A DNA stretch of 64,000 bases from GWB2-37-7 sp942492835 (GTDB taxonomy: Bacteria; Bacillota; Clostridia; Lutisporales; Lutisporaceae), in contig OW818645.1 in assembly GCA_942492835.1 (NCBI GenBank), positions 2,480,001-2,544,000 of the forward strand, in the 5' to 3' direction. Shown here one piece after another: positions 1-7,670 of this stretch (positions within the stretch are counted from its first letter, which is position 1; each line of letters begins with the position of its first letter). The notes below the pieces were generated by a model that saw nothing but the letters and a program-made list of their open reading frames with translations, was not told the DNA's origin and ran no database searches. Position numbers and translations under genes: made by a program.

Positions 1-2
1 AT

Positions 3-791
3 TCGGATATGTCAGAAATAAAGCAGATTTCTCAGCAAATTCCGGATAGAGATATTGATGTTTTTTATCATTTAGCGTGGGCAGGTTCCTCAGGTCAAAA
101 GCGCAGTGATTATGAATTACAGCTGTTGAACACAAAATTTACGTTAGATGCAGTCAATGCAGCAGCCTCATTGGGATGCAAGCGCTTTGTAGGGGCGGGA
201 ACATTGGCAGAGCTTGATTGTAATGCTTATATTCTGAAAGGTGGCTCTACTCCTTTACCAGTGAGCTTTTACGGTTCAGCAAAAATTGCATCGCATTTTA
301 TGAGCAAAGCAGAATGTAATCGTCTGGGAATAGAGCATGTTTGGGCATATTTCTCTAACACCTATGGAGAAGGAAACAGTACACAAAATTTTGTTAATTT
401 TGCTTCTAGCTTAATGCTTTCTGGCAAACGGGCAGCCTTTACTTCCGGAGAGCAGCTTTATGATTTTGTACATGTTTCAGATAATGCCTATGCACTTTAT
501 TTGTTGGGGGAGAAGGGGAAAACCTTCTATTCGTATTATATTGGAAGCGCTGAACCTGCAAAACTAAAGGAATTTATTTATAAAATAAGAGATGCTATTG
601 ACCCGTCCGTACCACTTTATCTTGGGGAAGTTCCCTTCAATGGAGTTAAGCAGCCAGCCTCTGTTTTTGATTGTTCAGAGTTGATAAAAGACACAGGATA
701 TCAGCCCCAGGTAACTTTTGAAGAAGGAATCAAGCGTACAATAGCATGGCTAAGGGAAGAACGAGGTAAGAAAAATGATTCAGAAATTTGA
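3..791 (+). CDS. NAD-dependent epimerase/dehydratase, 5' truncated by window edge
   Basis: This is the C-terminal part of an extended short-chain dehydrogenase/reductase acting on a nucleotide sugar. The frame is open to the left edge and the N-terminal Rossmann glycine motif is missing, so the gene starts outside the window; the ATG at 9 is unlikely to be the start. The catalytic YxxxK pattern is visible as YGSAK, preceded by the GAGT strand that usually carries the catalytic Ser/Thr. A NAD-epimerase C-terminal region follows. The stop overlaps the next gene, an RmlC-like epimerase, by 17 bp, so the two probably act on one sugar. The position just upstream of flaG-fliD suggests flagellin glycosylation or a surface glycan. 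The exact substrate cannot be read. Confidence 0.85.
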   Translation, partial: SDMSEIKQISQQIPDRDIDVFYHLAWAGSSGQKRSDYELQLLNTKFTLDAVNAAASLGCKRFVGAGTLAELDCNAYILKGGSTPLPVSFYGSAKIASHFMSKAECNRLGIEHVWAYFSNTYGEGNSTQNFVNFASSLMLSGKRAAFTSGEQLYDFVHVSDNAYALYLLGEKGKTFYSYYIGSAEPAKLKEFIYKIRDAIDPSVPLYLGEVPFNGVKQPASVFDCSELIKDTGYQPQVTFEEGIKRTIAWLREERGKKNDSEI

Positions 792-1341
792 ATTTCATAA
801 AACAGAAATAGAAGGTCTAATTTTTATTAAACCTTTTGTTACTCATGATGAACGAGGCTATTTTTTAAAGGATTATTCACAAGAGGTTTTTGAACAAAAT
901 GGATATCCATATGATTTGAAGGAAGTGTTTTACACAAATTCCTACAAAGGTGTAATGCGTGCGATTCACTTTCAGAGGGAGAAAACACAGTCCAAGTTAG
1001 TTCGCTGTGTTTCTGGTAAGATATTTGATGTTGTGGTTGATTTGCGAAAAGACTCCAAAACCTTTGGAAAATGGGAGGGCTTCTACCTTTCTGAAGGAAA
1101 TAAAGATCAATTGCTAATACCCGGTCAGTGTGGACATGGCTACCTTGTGCTGGAACCTTCAATCGTTTCTTACAAATGCGCTGAAAAGTTCTATGATAGA
1201 TATGATGACGGCATCATTTGGAACGACCCTGATATAAATATCAAGTGGCCATTGGAGCTTGTAGATAATATTATCTTGTCCTCAAAAGATGAAAATCTAC
1301 AGTCCTTTACTAAATTTAAAGAGAAATATACTGGACTTTGA
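775..1341 (+). CDS. dTDP-4-dehydrorhamnose 3,5-epimerase-like protein (RmlC family)
   Basis: A 188-residue cupin of the RmlC family, which epimerises C3 and/or C5 (or isomerises) a 4-keto-6-deoxy nucleotide sugar. The hallmark HFQ segment with the catalytic His is present (AIHFQREK), followed by the conserved LVRCVSGKIFDVVVDLR strand pair and the GHGYLVLE segment. The length fits the family. The ATG at 775 has a GAGGT ribosome binding site inside the upstream gene and overlaps it by 17 bp, indicating translational coupling. The family is clear, but members act on different sugars and whether this one is a true RmlC is not determined. Confidence 0.88.
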   Translation: MIQKFEFHKTEIEGLIFIKPFVTHDERGYFLKDYSQEVFEQNGYPYDLKEVFYTNSYKGVMRAIHFQREKTQSKLVRCVSGKIFDVVVDLRKDSKTFGKWEGFYLSEGNKDQLLIPGQCGHGYLVLEPSIVSYKCAEKFYDRYDDGIIWNDPDINIKWPLELVDNIILSSKDENLQSFTKFKEKYTGL

Positions 1342-1462
1342 TGTAAATAAGAAGAGATTGGTGGTAGAGAAAGCCATAAGTTTTTTTTAATATTAACTAA
1401 AGAAATTCCATTATTGGTACGACATATATTATATAATATGAATATTCCAAGGAGGGAGTATT

Positions 1463-1843
1463 ATGCGAATTGAAAATGGAGTTTCAAATAGACAGAAAGC
1501 AGCCGTTAATACTGCTATAGAGGCAAACCCTCAAAATAACAGTGTAAACGCTAGGGACATAAAATCTAATGAATCCTATCAGAATTTGGTGCATAAGCCG
1601 GAACTACAGCTTAGTATGGATGAAAAACAATGGATTAACATAATTGAGAGAGCAAACAAAGCATTGACCGGTGGAAATAGAAATTTTGAGTTTTCTATTC
1701 ATGAGGCTACAAAAGAAATAGTAGTAAAGGTTATTGATACGGACACCAATGAAGTGATTAGAGAAATACCCAATCAAAAGATACTTGATATGGTAGCTAA
1801 AATGTGGGAGTTGTCAGGTATTTTTGTTGATGAAAGGAGGTAA
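1463..1843 (+). CDS. flaG: FlaG family flagellar protein
   Basis: A 126-residue FlaG-family protein. The N-terminal half is Asn-rich and apparently disordered; the C-terminal domain (about residues 60-126) has the FlaG pattern in which a strand with IHEATKEIVVKVID precedes EVIREIPNQKILDMVAKMWE. FlaG modulates filament length in some bacteria. An AAGGAGGG ribosome binding site lies 8-9 nt before the ATG. It is 5 bp upstream of fliD, the usual flaG-fliD-fliS order, and follows an intergenic stretch with a TATAAT-like element near 1432. Confidence 0.9.
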   Translation: MRIENGVSNRQKAAVNTAIEANPQNNSVNARDIKSNESYQNLVHKPELQLSMDEKQWINIIERANKALTGGNRNFEFSIHEATKEIVVKVIDTDTNEVIREIPNQKILDMVAKMWELSGIFVDERR

Positions 1844-1848
1844 GTTCT

Positions 1849-4074
1849 ATGGCAAGCAATATATCGAATTTATTAAATAATAAACTTAGAATGACTGGTA
1901 TGGCCTCTGGTCTTGACACGGATGCATTAGTTAAGCAGTTGATGGCAACGGAAAATGCAAAAGTTGATCGTCTCAAGCAGGGTAAGGTTTTGGTGGAGTG
2001 GAGAAGAGATAATTATAGAGAAATATCCAATCTGCTTAGAGGCTTTCAAGATGAATTCTTTGATTATCTAAAGCCTTCCAATAATATGAGATCACCGAAT
2101 ACTTATAGTATCTATAATTCAACATCTACAAACCCTGCTGTCGCAACAGCTACAGGGAGTGGGAGTATTACAAGCGCAAGTCATACAATAGATGTAATTG
2201 CACTAGCAAAAGCATCAACAGGAACTAGCACAGGGGCTGTCACAAAGGGTATTTCAGGAAATGTATTAAGCAGCTTTGATATTGATGGGTATAACAAGAC
2301 AATATCTGTAAATTATAATGGGGTAAATAAGGAAATTGTTATTCCTGATGGAAGCTTTACAGATGCTGCATCTGTGCTTGGTAATGGAACTGATGGTAAG
2401 CTAGTGCAACAGATTCAGCAAGCATTTAATGGAAATGTCACTGTTTCAGAGGTTGGTGGCAAACTACAATTTACTACAGCGAATGCTTCTGATGTACTTA
2501 CTATAGCTACAAAATATGCCCCTGGAGACAATCTATTAAGCACTTTCGGATTAAGCAGCAGTGGTGTCGGAACAAAGTTAAACTTTGATACACCTATGCA
2601 AATAAAGCAGGGCATGAAATTTGAAGTTTCAACAGTTGAGAGTGGGATCACTACTACAAAGGTAATACAATGGGATGCAGATAGTACATATAGTGATGCC
2701 AATCAATTGGTAGCAGATTTACAAACTAAAATTGATGCTGCTTTTGGAGCTAGTGGCAAGATTAATGTTACTGCTGCTGATAATACACTTGCGTTTGCAG
2801 CAGGAACTGGAGTAGAAAGCTTAAGTCTTGCCAATAGTGATATTGTAAAAAACTTAGGTCTTCAATCGGTGGCAAGTAATAAGTTAAGCTTAAGCGACAC
2901 AATGGAAAGGGTTAGCAGTAAGCTTATAAACGGAGATATAACATTTGATGGCAGCGGCAAGTTTACATTGACAATAAACAACACAAATATAGAAATTAAT
3001 AAGACAGATACACTTAGTGCTATGCTATCAAAGGTAAACAATAGTGCAGCAGGAGTAAACATTAGCTATAGTACACACTCTGATACTTTTTCTATAACAG
3101 CTAAAGCTACAGGGGCAGGTAATATAGCAATAAACGATAATGGCAGCAACTTTTTTTCTAAGATTAACTTAACTTCTGCAGCTATTAAAGACGGTGAGGA
3201 TGCTAGCTTTAACCTAGATGAATTACCAGGGAAACGTACTACTAATTCTTTTATGGCAGATGGAATAACTTATAACTTAGCATCGATAGGGAGCACAACC
3301 GTTAACCTTACTCAAAATACAGATGAAGTATTTAATAAAATTAAAACTTTTGTAAATAAGTACAACGAGGTAATCGGGAAGCTTGGCAGCGAAGTAAGTG
3401 AAAAGTATGAACGCGGCTATGCACCATTGACAGATAGCCAAAAAGAAGCAATGAGTGAAGATGAGATAAAGCTTTGGGAAGAAAAAGCTAAGACTGGATT
3501 ATTAAGAAATGATAGTCTGCTAAATAATATGGTTACAAATATGCGTTTGGCATTATCTAGTGCTGTTACGGATATTTCTGGTGGATTATCATCTATAGGG
3601 ATTACCACAGGTACATACCAAGAAAAGGGAAAATTAGTAATAGATGAGACTAAACTAAAGGCTGCAATAAAAAGTAACCCTGATAAAGTAATAAATATGT
3701 TTACAAAAGAATCTGAAATTTCCTACAGCAGTGTAATAAATGGAGTGGGGAGCAAAACAAATAGATATAGTCAAAATGGCATAATAAACAGAATGTATGA
3801 TATAATACAGGATAATATTAGAACCTCAAGAGATAACAATGGCAAAAAAGGTTTGCTATTGGAGAAGGCAGGTATAGTAGGAGACTTAAGTGAATTTAAT
3901 AATATTATGGATAAGGATATCGATAGTAAAGAGCTAATGATTGATACTTTAACTCAAAAGCTTTATGACAAGGAAGATAGATATTATAAAAAGTTCACAG
4001 CCTTGGAAACAGCAATGAGCCAAATGAATAGTCAATCATCATGGTTATCACAGCAGTTTGGTGGAGGACAATAG
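1849..4074 (+). CDS. fliD: flagellar filament capping protein FliD (HAP2)
   Basis: A 741-residue FliD that caps the growing filament and assists flagellin folding at the cell exterior. The N-terminal FliD_N region has the typical GMASGLDTDALVKQLM segment (about residues 17-32). The C-terminal FliD_C domain contains KIKTFVNKYNEVIGKL near residue 500 and ends in a heptad-rich coil with LSQQFGGGQ. The central part (about 90-450) is Ser/Thr/Asn/Gly-rich and contains flagellin-hook-like segments, typical of the surface-exposed variable domains. It is longer than the roughly 470-residue enterobacterial protein. An AAAGGAGG site precedes the ATG. Confidence 0.95.
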   Translation: MASNISNLLNNKLRMTGMASGLDTDALVKQLMATENAKVDRLKQGKVLVEWRRDNYREISNLLRGFQDEFFDYLKPSNNMRSPNTYSIYNSTSTNPAVATATGSGSITSASHTIDVIALAKASTGTSTGAVTKGISGNVLSSFDIDGYNKTISVNYNGVNKEIVIPDGSFTDAASVLGNGTDGKLVQQIQQAFNGNVTVSEVGGKLQFTTANASDVLTIATKYAPGDNLLSTFGLSSSGVGTKLNFDTPMQIKQGMKFEVSTVESGITTTKVIQWDADSTYSDANQLVADLQTKIDAAFGASGKINVTAADNTLAFAAGTGVESLSLANSDIVKNLGLQSVASNKLSLSDTMERVSSKLINGDITFDGSGKFTLTINNTNIEINKTDTLSAMLSKVNNSAAGVNISYSTHSDTFSITAKATGAGNIAINDNGSNFFSKINLTSAAIKDGEDASFNLDELPGKRTTNSFMADGITYNLASIGSTTVNLTQNTDEVFNKIKTFVNKYNEVIGKLGSEVSEKYERGYAPLTDSQKEAMSEDEIKLWEEKAKTGLLRNDSLLNNMVTNMRLALSSAVTDISGGLSSIGITTGTYQEKGKLVIDETKLKAAIKSNPDKVINMFTKESEISYSSVINGVGSKTNRYSQNGIINRMYDIIQDNIRTSRDNNGKKGLLLEKAGIVGDLSEFNNIMDKDIDSKELMIDTLTQKLYDKEDRYYKKFTALETAMSQMNSQSSWLSQQFGGGQ

Positions 4075-4093
4075 TAGAAAGTGAGGAAGAATT

Positions 4094-4606
4094 ATGGCTA
4101 TCGCGAATGATTTATATAGTCAATTTCAAAAAAATAGAATCAATATACAGGAAGAAAAACATTGCTTAGCTGATGGTGATATTAGTGCAAAGGCACAAGC
4201 TATTGATAAAAGTAAAGCTTTCCAGCAATACCAAAATAGCATGGTCAACACTGCTTCTCCACAAGAGTTAACACTAATGCTTTATAATGGTCTTATTAAA
4301 TTCTTAAATCTAGCAAAGCTAGGCATAGAGGAAAAGTCTATAGAAAAGACAAATAATTATCTTATTAGATCACAGGATATTGTACAAGAATTCATGAATA
4401 CACTGGATATGAGCTATGAAGTATCCAAGGGGCTTATAGCATTGTATGATTATATGAATACAAGATTAATTGAAGCAAATATTAAGAAAGATAAGGCAAT
4501 AGTTGAAGAGGTGCTTATGTTTGCTGAGCAGCTGAGAGATACATGGTCACAGGCTATGAAGCTAGCAAAGCAGCAGAACGCAAACAAGAGTGCAGTAGAT
4601 ATATAA
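4094..4606 (+). CDS. fliS: flagellar export chaperone FliS
   Basis: FliS binds the C-terminus of flagellin in the cytoplasm and prevents premature polymerisation. The core is recognised by YQNSMVNTASPQELTLMLYNGLIKFL (shown in two parts in the protein: residues about 47-60 and 61-73), followed by four helices ending at RDTWSQAMK. It is 170 residues, longer than the usual 130 or so, because about 40 N-terminal residues precede the core. It lies 19 bp after fliD. Confidence 0.93.
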   Translation: MAIANDLYSQFQKNRINIQEEKHCLADGDISAKAQAIDKSKAFQQYQNSMVNTASPQELTLMLYNGLIKFLNLAKLGIEEKSIEKTNNYLIRSQDIVQEFMNTLDMSYEVSKGLIALYDYMNTRLIEANIKKDKAIVEEVLMFAEQLRDTWSQAMKLAKQQNANKSAVDI

Positions 4607-4637
4607 AAACTGCCCCTATCAGGAGGAATTAAAGGAT

Positions 4638-5108
4638 ATGCAGCTTATAAATGATTTGAATAAAATAGTTGAGCAGAAGTTAAAGCTTTTTAAAGAGATA
4701 CAAAATATAACTGTACTCCAAAAAAATGACATAGAAAACAATAAAGCAGAAAATATAGAGCAATTAATAGAAAGAAAGCAGCAGGTTATAGATGCTATAG
4801 ATAAGCTGGATAAAGGCTTCTTAGAGGGCTATAGTCAGCTAAAGGATAAGTTGAAGCTAGACAAACCTGACAAAATTGACACTGATAAGTATCCAGAGCT
4901 AAAAACTTTAAAGAGTTGTGTAAAAGAAATAATAGAGCTGGCTGGCGGCATAATGGAGCTGGAAAAAGTCAACCGAGAAAAGCTTAATAGTATCTATGAT
5001 GAAGTTAAAAAGGAGCTAAAACAAATTAAAGTAGGTCAGCGTTCCCTAAAAGCTTATGAAATACCGTTTATGCAAAATGATGGTATATATATAGATAAGA
5101 AAAAGTAG
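4638..5108 (+). CDS. FlgN/FliT-like flagellar export chaperone (putative)
   Basis: A 156-residue, highly charged, mostly alpha-helical protein with long coiled-coil stretches. The pattern (an N-terminal helix that starts MQLINDLNKIVEQK, then KQQVIDAIDKLDKGF) fits the FlgN family of Firmicutes, and it occupies the FliT position after fliS. FlgN/FliT proteins hold hook-associated or cap proteins for export. A GGAGG site lies upstream of the ATG. The family call rests on helical pattern and context rather than on a diagnostic motif. It is the last gene before the structured RNA at 5165. Confidence 0.7.
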   Translation: MQLINDLNKIVEQKLKLFKEIQNITVLQKNDIENNKAENIEQLIERKQQVIDAIDKLDKGFLEGYSQLKDKLKLDKPDKIDTDKYPELKTLKSCVKEIIELAGGIMELEKVNREKLNSIYDEVKKELKQIKVGQRSLKAYEIPFMQNDGIYIDKKK

Positions 5109-5164
5109 TTTAAATTATAATTTTAAAGTACTTGAAATATGGCAAATTAAGGTCTATAATGATA

Positions 5165-5408
5165 ATATGGTGTATGAACTAGGTCTGTGGTTGAAAATCG
5201 ATGCTAGCCGCAGGCGAAACGATCCACGTAAGCAGAGCAAAGCACTGCGATCATGGTGCGGCTTAGATGGTAAGTCCGTCCGGCCGGCGGTTTAACCGCT
5301 GAAATATGCTGAGAGAGTCAGTAGTGAGGGACTAAAATGTTGGTAGCGAAAACTCCAGACGGCGAGTGTGGGGACAAAGACCAGGTCAGCTAGAAAAGTA
5401 TACCATAT
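5165..5408 (+). ncRNA. Structured RNA, probable raiA-motif RNA
   Basis: A non-coding stretch much richer in G and C than its surroundings, bounded by a terminal helix: 5165-5174 (atatggtgta) pairs with 5399-5408 (tataccatat) with one G-U pair. Internal helices include 5207-5212 (gccgca) with 5257-5262 (tgcggc), enclosing a gcag/ctgc hairpin, and a gcggt/accgc hairpin near 5287-5299. Shared stretches such as GAAACGATCC and GCTTAGATGGTAAGTCC look like conserved tertiary elements. RaiA RNAs are known from Clostridia and lie upstream of raiA/hpf genes; here hpf starts at 6295 with one small gene between. The identity is from memory of the class and its context; the structured-RNA call is firmer. 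It does not fit RNase P, tmRNA, 6S or SRP RNA. Confidence 0.66.
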
Positions 5409-5446
5409 AAAATTATAAGGTTATGTGTGCTTGGTAGAACGAAGTC

Positions 5447-5483
5447 TTGGCGGTAGAAATCCTAGAATATTTCGAGTCGCCAA
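5447..5483 (+). promoter_or_regulatory. Leader hairpin upstream of the zinc-ribbon gene
   Basis: A nested hairpin: ttggcg (5447-5452) pairs with cgccaa (5478-5483), and inside it gaaat (5456-5460) pairs with atttc (5469-5473). It lies between the structured RNA and the ribosome binding site of the zinc-ribbon gene, without a T-run. It looks like a 5' leader or processing element rather than a terminator; function unknown. Confidence 0.4.
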
Positions 5484-5515
5484 CACCCAACCTAGAAGGA
5501 AAGAGGGATTTTTAC

Positions 5516-5800
5516 ATGTTCAATGACAAAAATTTAGTATGCAAAGATTGCGGAAATGAATTCGTATTCACAGCTGGAGAGCAAGAATTCTATGAAGAAA
5601 AGGGATTCCAAAACGAACCAGCAAGATGTAAGGACTGCAGATCTGCTAGAAAGAATTCAGGCGGAGACAGAGGAGCTAAAAGAGAAAGAGTAATGTACGA
5701 TGCAACATGTGCTGAGTGCGGATGTGAAACACAAGTTCCATTCAAGCCAACAAGCGCAAGACCAGTATATTGCAAAAACTGCTTCGACGCAAGAAGATAG
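5516..5800 (+). CDS. Small zinc-ribbon protein with four CxxC motifs
   Basis: A 94-residue protein with four CxxC knuckles in two pairs: CKDC (about residue 9) with CKDC (about 43), and CAEC (about 67) with CKNC (about 87). This matches the probable zinc-binding zf-trcl domain followed by a CxxC-x17-CxxC domain. The spacing suggests two zinc sites; the linker is basic (KNSGGDRGAKRERV), which would allow nucleic-acid contact. Function is unknown. The start at 5516 is chosen because AGGAAAGAGGG lies just upstream; an in-frame TTG at 5447 has no good site and falls in the leader hairpin. It has its own terminator at 5809. Placement between the structured RNA and hpf is notable. Confidence 0.85.
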   Translation: MFNDKNLVCKDCGNEFVFTAGEQEFYEEKGFQNEPARCKDCRSARKNSGGDRGAKRERVMYDATCAECGCETQVPFKPTSARPVYCKNCFDARR

Positions 5801-5808
5801 TTAATAAT

Positions 5809-5834
5809 AAGCCGCTTTATAGCGGCTTTTTTAT
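5809..5834 (+). terminator. Rho-independent terminator after the zinc-ribbon gene
   Basis: Perfect 8-bp stem aagccgct/agcggctt with a TTAT loop, followed by TTTTTTATTT. Confidence 0.92.
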
Positions 5835-5983
5835 TTGCTTACATACAGAAATATAATAATGTAAAATAATGACGATTGATTGTATAATTGTCGAAAAAAG
5901 TTCACAAACTGTTCGTTTTACAAATAAGAGATATTTATTGTATGTACACATGTTTTTAACAAGTTGAATAGCCTAGATGCAAG

Positions 5984-6050
5984 TTATCAACAAACTTATA
6001 CACATTATACACAGAAAATTTAAAATGTATGTGCATAACTTTGTGGAAAA
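5984..6050. promoter_or_regulatory. Cluster of five DnaA-box-like 9-mers in the gap 5835-6294
   Basis: Within 67 bp lie TTATCAACA (5984-5992), TTATACACA (5996-6004) and an immediately adjacent TTATACACA (6005-6013) on the plus strand, then TGTGCATAA (6030-6038) and TGTGGAAAA (6042-6050), the reverse orientation of TTATGCACA and TTTTCCACA. The DnaA consensus is TTATCCACA; the first four differ by one base and the last by one. The rest of the 460-bp gap is very AT-rich and holds no gene that I can see. No dnaA or dnaN lies nearby, so this is not an obvious oriC. Confidence 0.5.
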
Positions 6051-6294
6051 ACTCATTTTTTTCACCCCTTGATTTTCCTATATTGAGAGTTTACATTTAT
6101 TAACTGCGTTCGCTTTACATAATGTTAAACACAAATATATTGAAATATTAATAACAGATTTTATCAAACAGTGAAAAATGTCAGAATATTAAATATTATT
6201 TCCCTCGAAAATTAAAAATAGGCAGGATTATTTATTAAATTGTAGAATAAAATAAGTATAGTCAGTAGTATTCAGTTGTGGAAGGAGAGATATT

Positions 6295-6825
6295 ATGCAT
6301 ATTACAGTTAGCGGTAAGAATATAGTTATTACAAATGCCTTAAAGGAAAAGATCAATAAAAAGTTTTCAAAATTTGAAAAGTTTTTTGGAGCAGATACAG
6401 AGGCAAACGCAACTTTAAGTGTAGAAAGAGACAGACATATTTTTGAGGTTACAATCCCTTTCAATGGCATTATACTAAGAGGTGAAGAAGCTACTGACGA
6501 TATGTACACTTCTATAGACAATGTTGCAGAGAAGCTAGAAAGACAAATACGCAAGCAAAAAACAAAACTAGAAAGAAAGCTAAAGGATTATAACCTAAGG
6601 TTTGACACATTGTTTGATAATATAACTGAAGAGGAAGACGATGAAGTTAAGATAGTAAAGACTAAGAGATTTGCAATAAAACCAATGCCTGTAGAAGAAG
6701 CAACTATGCAAATGGAGCTTCTTGGTCATAGCTTCTTTGTATTCTCAAATTCTGATACAGAAGAGGTAAATGTAATATATAAAAGAAAAGATGGAAATTA
6801 CGGGTTGATAGAGCCAGAATTCTAA
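6295..6825 (+). CDS. hpf: Ribosome hibernation promoting factor, long form (RaiA/HPF family)
   Basis: A 176-residue long-form HPF that dimerises 70S ribosomes into inactive 100S particles under stress or in stationary phase. The N-terminal RaiA domain (1-100) starts MHITVSGKNIVITNALKEKI and contains the DRHIFEVTIPFNGIILRGEE strands and the basic helix LERQIRKQKTKLERKL that sits in the decoding/tRNA region. The C-terminal dimerisation domain (about 118-176) shows IVKTKRFAIKPM, EEATMQMELLGHSFFVF and the DGNYGLIEP end. AAGGAGAGA precedes the ATG. The raiA-type RNA and the DnaA-box cluster lie upstream. Confidence 0.96.
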   Translation: MHITVSGKNIVITNALKEKINKKFSKFEKFFGADTEANATLSVERDRHIFEVTIPFNGIILRGEEATDDMYTSIDNVAEKLERQIRKQKTKLERKLKDYNLRFDTLFDNITEEEDDEVKIVKTKRFAIKPMPVEEATMQMELLGHSFFVFSNSDTEEVNVIYKRKDGNYGLIEPEF

Positions 6826-6833
6826 GTAAATTA

Positions 6834-6859
6834 AACAGCCGAGAAATCGGCTGTTTTTA
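6834..6859 (+). terminator. Terminator after hpf
   Basis: Perfect 9-bp stem aacagccga/tcggctgtt with a GAAA loop and a TTTTTAT tail. Confidence 0.92.
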
Positions 6860-6923
6860 TGTACTAAGCTTAGACAATATTTTCAACGATTTATATTTTA
6901 TTTAAAATGCTTTGCTGATAGTA

Positions 6924-7001
6924 CAAAATCAGAGAGCTTTATCGATTTTGTGAATGATAAATAAAAATTAGTAATTGAGAAAAGGTATTTATCATTTTTA
7001 A
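6924..7001 (+). promoter_or_regulatory. Two inverted repeats upstream of the 7035 gene
   Basis: caaaatc (6924-6930) pairs with gattttg (6944-6950), then aatgataaat (6953-6962) pairs perfectly with atttatcatt (6987-6996), followed by TTTTAAT. The second could act as a weak terminator or attenuator in the leader of the next gene. No promoter elements were confidently seen. Confidence 0.35.
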
Positions 7002-7034
7002 TCGAATATATGAATAGACGGACGGAGGGGTACA

Positions 7035-7667
7035 TTGGAAAATATAAAAGACAACATATCTGAAGAGATAAGGGAGCTTATATGCAAGCTGCCAGAAATA
7101 AAAAATTGCAGCATATTATGTAGCAAAGACAATAGAGTAGAAGAAATACATGTACTAGCAGGTTTAAATAGAAGCATTAAAAATCTGGTCAGAGATATAC
7201 AATCAGCCATCAATGCTGCCTTTGGCATTAATATAGATTATAAGGTAATTAGTATTGCACAAATAAATGAAAATGACCTTAAGGATATCAGGTTACAATT
7301 AAATGAAGTTACAGTGAAAAGCAATGAAAATGCTTTCGAGGCTATCGTAACTATAACTTACGACTATAAGTTATATGAAGGTAAAACTACAAAAGTTAAG
7401 TCAAAAAACAATAGATTTAAAGCTATTGCAGAGGCTACTCTTCTGGCTCTAGAGAAGTATATAGACAAAGGAAGAATATTTTATCTTGAGGATATAAAGA
7501 CGGTTGCAATTACAAATGGAGAGCTATGTGTCTGTGTGATTGGTTATACGTTTAAAGATAAAGAAGAACTACTGTCAGGCTGTTGCTTAATAAATGTTGA
7601 AGAAGATGAAGCAGTTGTTAAGGCGATACTTTCAGCAGTGAATAGAAGAATGAGTATTATATGTTAA
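7035..7667 (+). CDS. Conserved-looking two-domain protein of unknown function
   Basis: A 210-residue soluble protein that I do not recognise by name. It begins with TTG at 7035, preceded by ACGGAGGGG. The N-terminal part (about 1-75) shows EEIHVLAGLNRSIKNLVRDI and then FGINIDYKVISIAQ, a strand-helix-strand pattern like a small ferredoxin-type fold. A second part (about 88-210) has two strand-rich stretches with AIAEATLLALEKYI and DEAVVKAILSAVNRR helices, suggesting a duplicated alpha/beta unit. No signal peptide or membrane segment is seen. It is followed by the microprotein and the HD-GYP gene, with no terminator seen between, so it probably belongs to that operon. Function unknown; the reading frame is convincing. 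Confidence 0.75.
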   Translation: MENIKDNISEEIRELICKLPEIKNCSILCSKDNRVEEIHVLAGLNRSIKNLVRDIQSAINAAFGINIDYKVISIAQINENDLKDIRLQLNEVTVKSNENAFEAIVTITYDYKLYEGKTTKVKSKNNRFKAIAEATLLALEKYIDKGRIFYLEDIKTVAITNGELCVCVIGYTFKDKEELLSGCCLINVEEDEAVVKAILSAVNRRMSIIC

Positions 7668-7670
7668 TTT

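Noticed and set aside
5165..5408. Structured RNA considered as RNase P RNA, tmRNA, 6S RNA or SRP RNA
   Set aside because: None of their conserved sequence blocks is present; the position near hpf and the overall shape fit the raiA motif better.
5447..5515. TTG start at 5447 giving a longer zinc-ribbon protein
   Set aside because: No ribosome binding site there, the segment falls in a leader hairpin, and ATG 5516 has AGGAAAGAGGG in front.
5984..6050. The DnaA-box cluster read as the chromosomal origin
   Set aside because: No dnaA, dnaN, rpmH or gyrase genes nearby; only the box cluster is seen.
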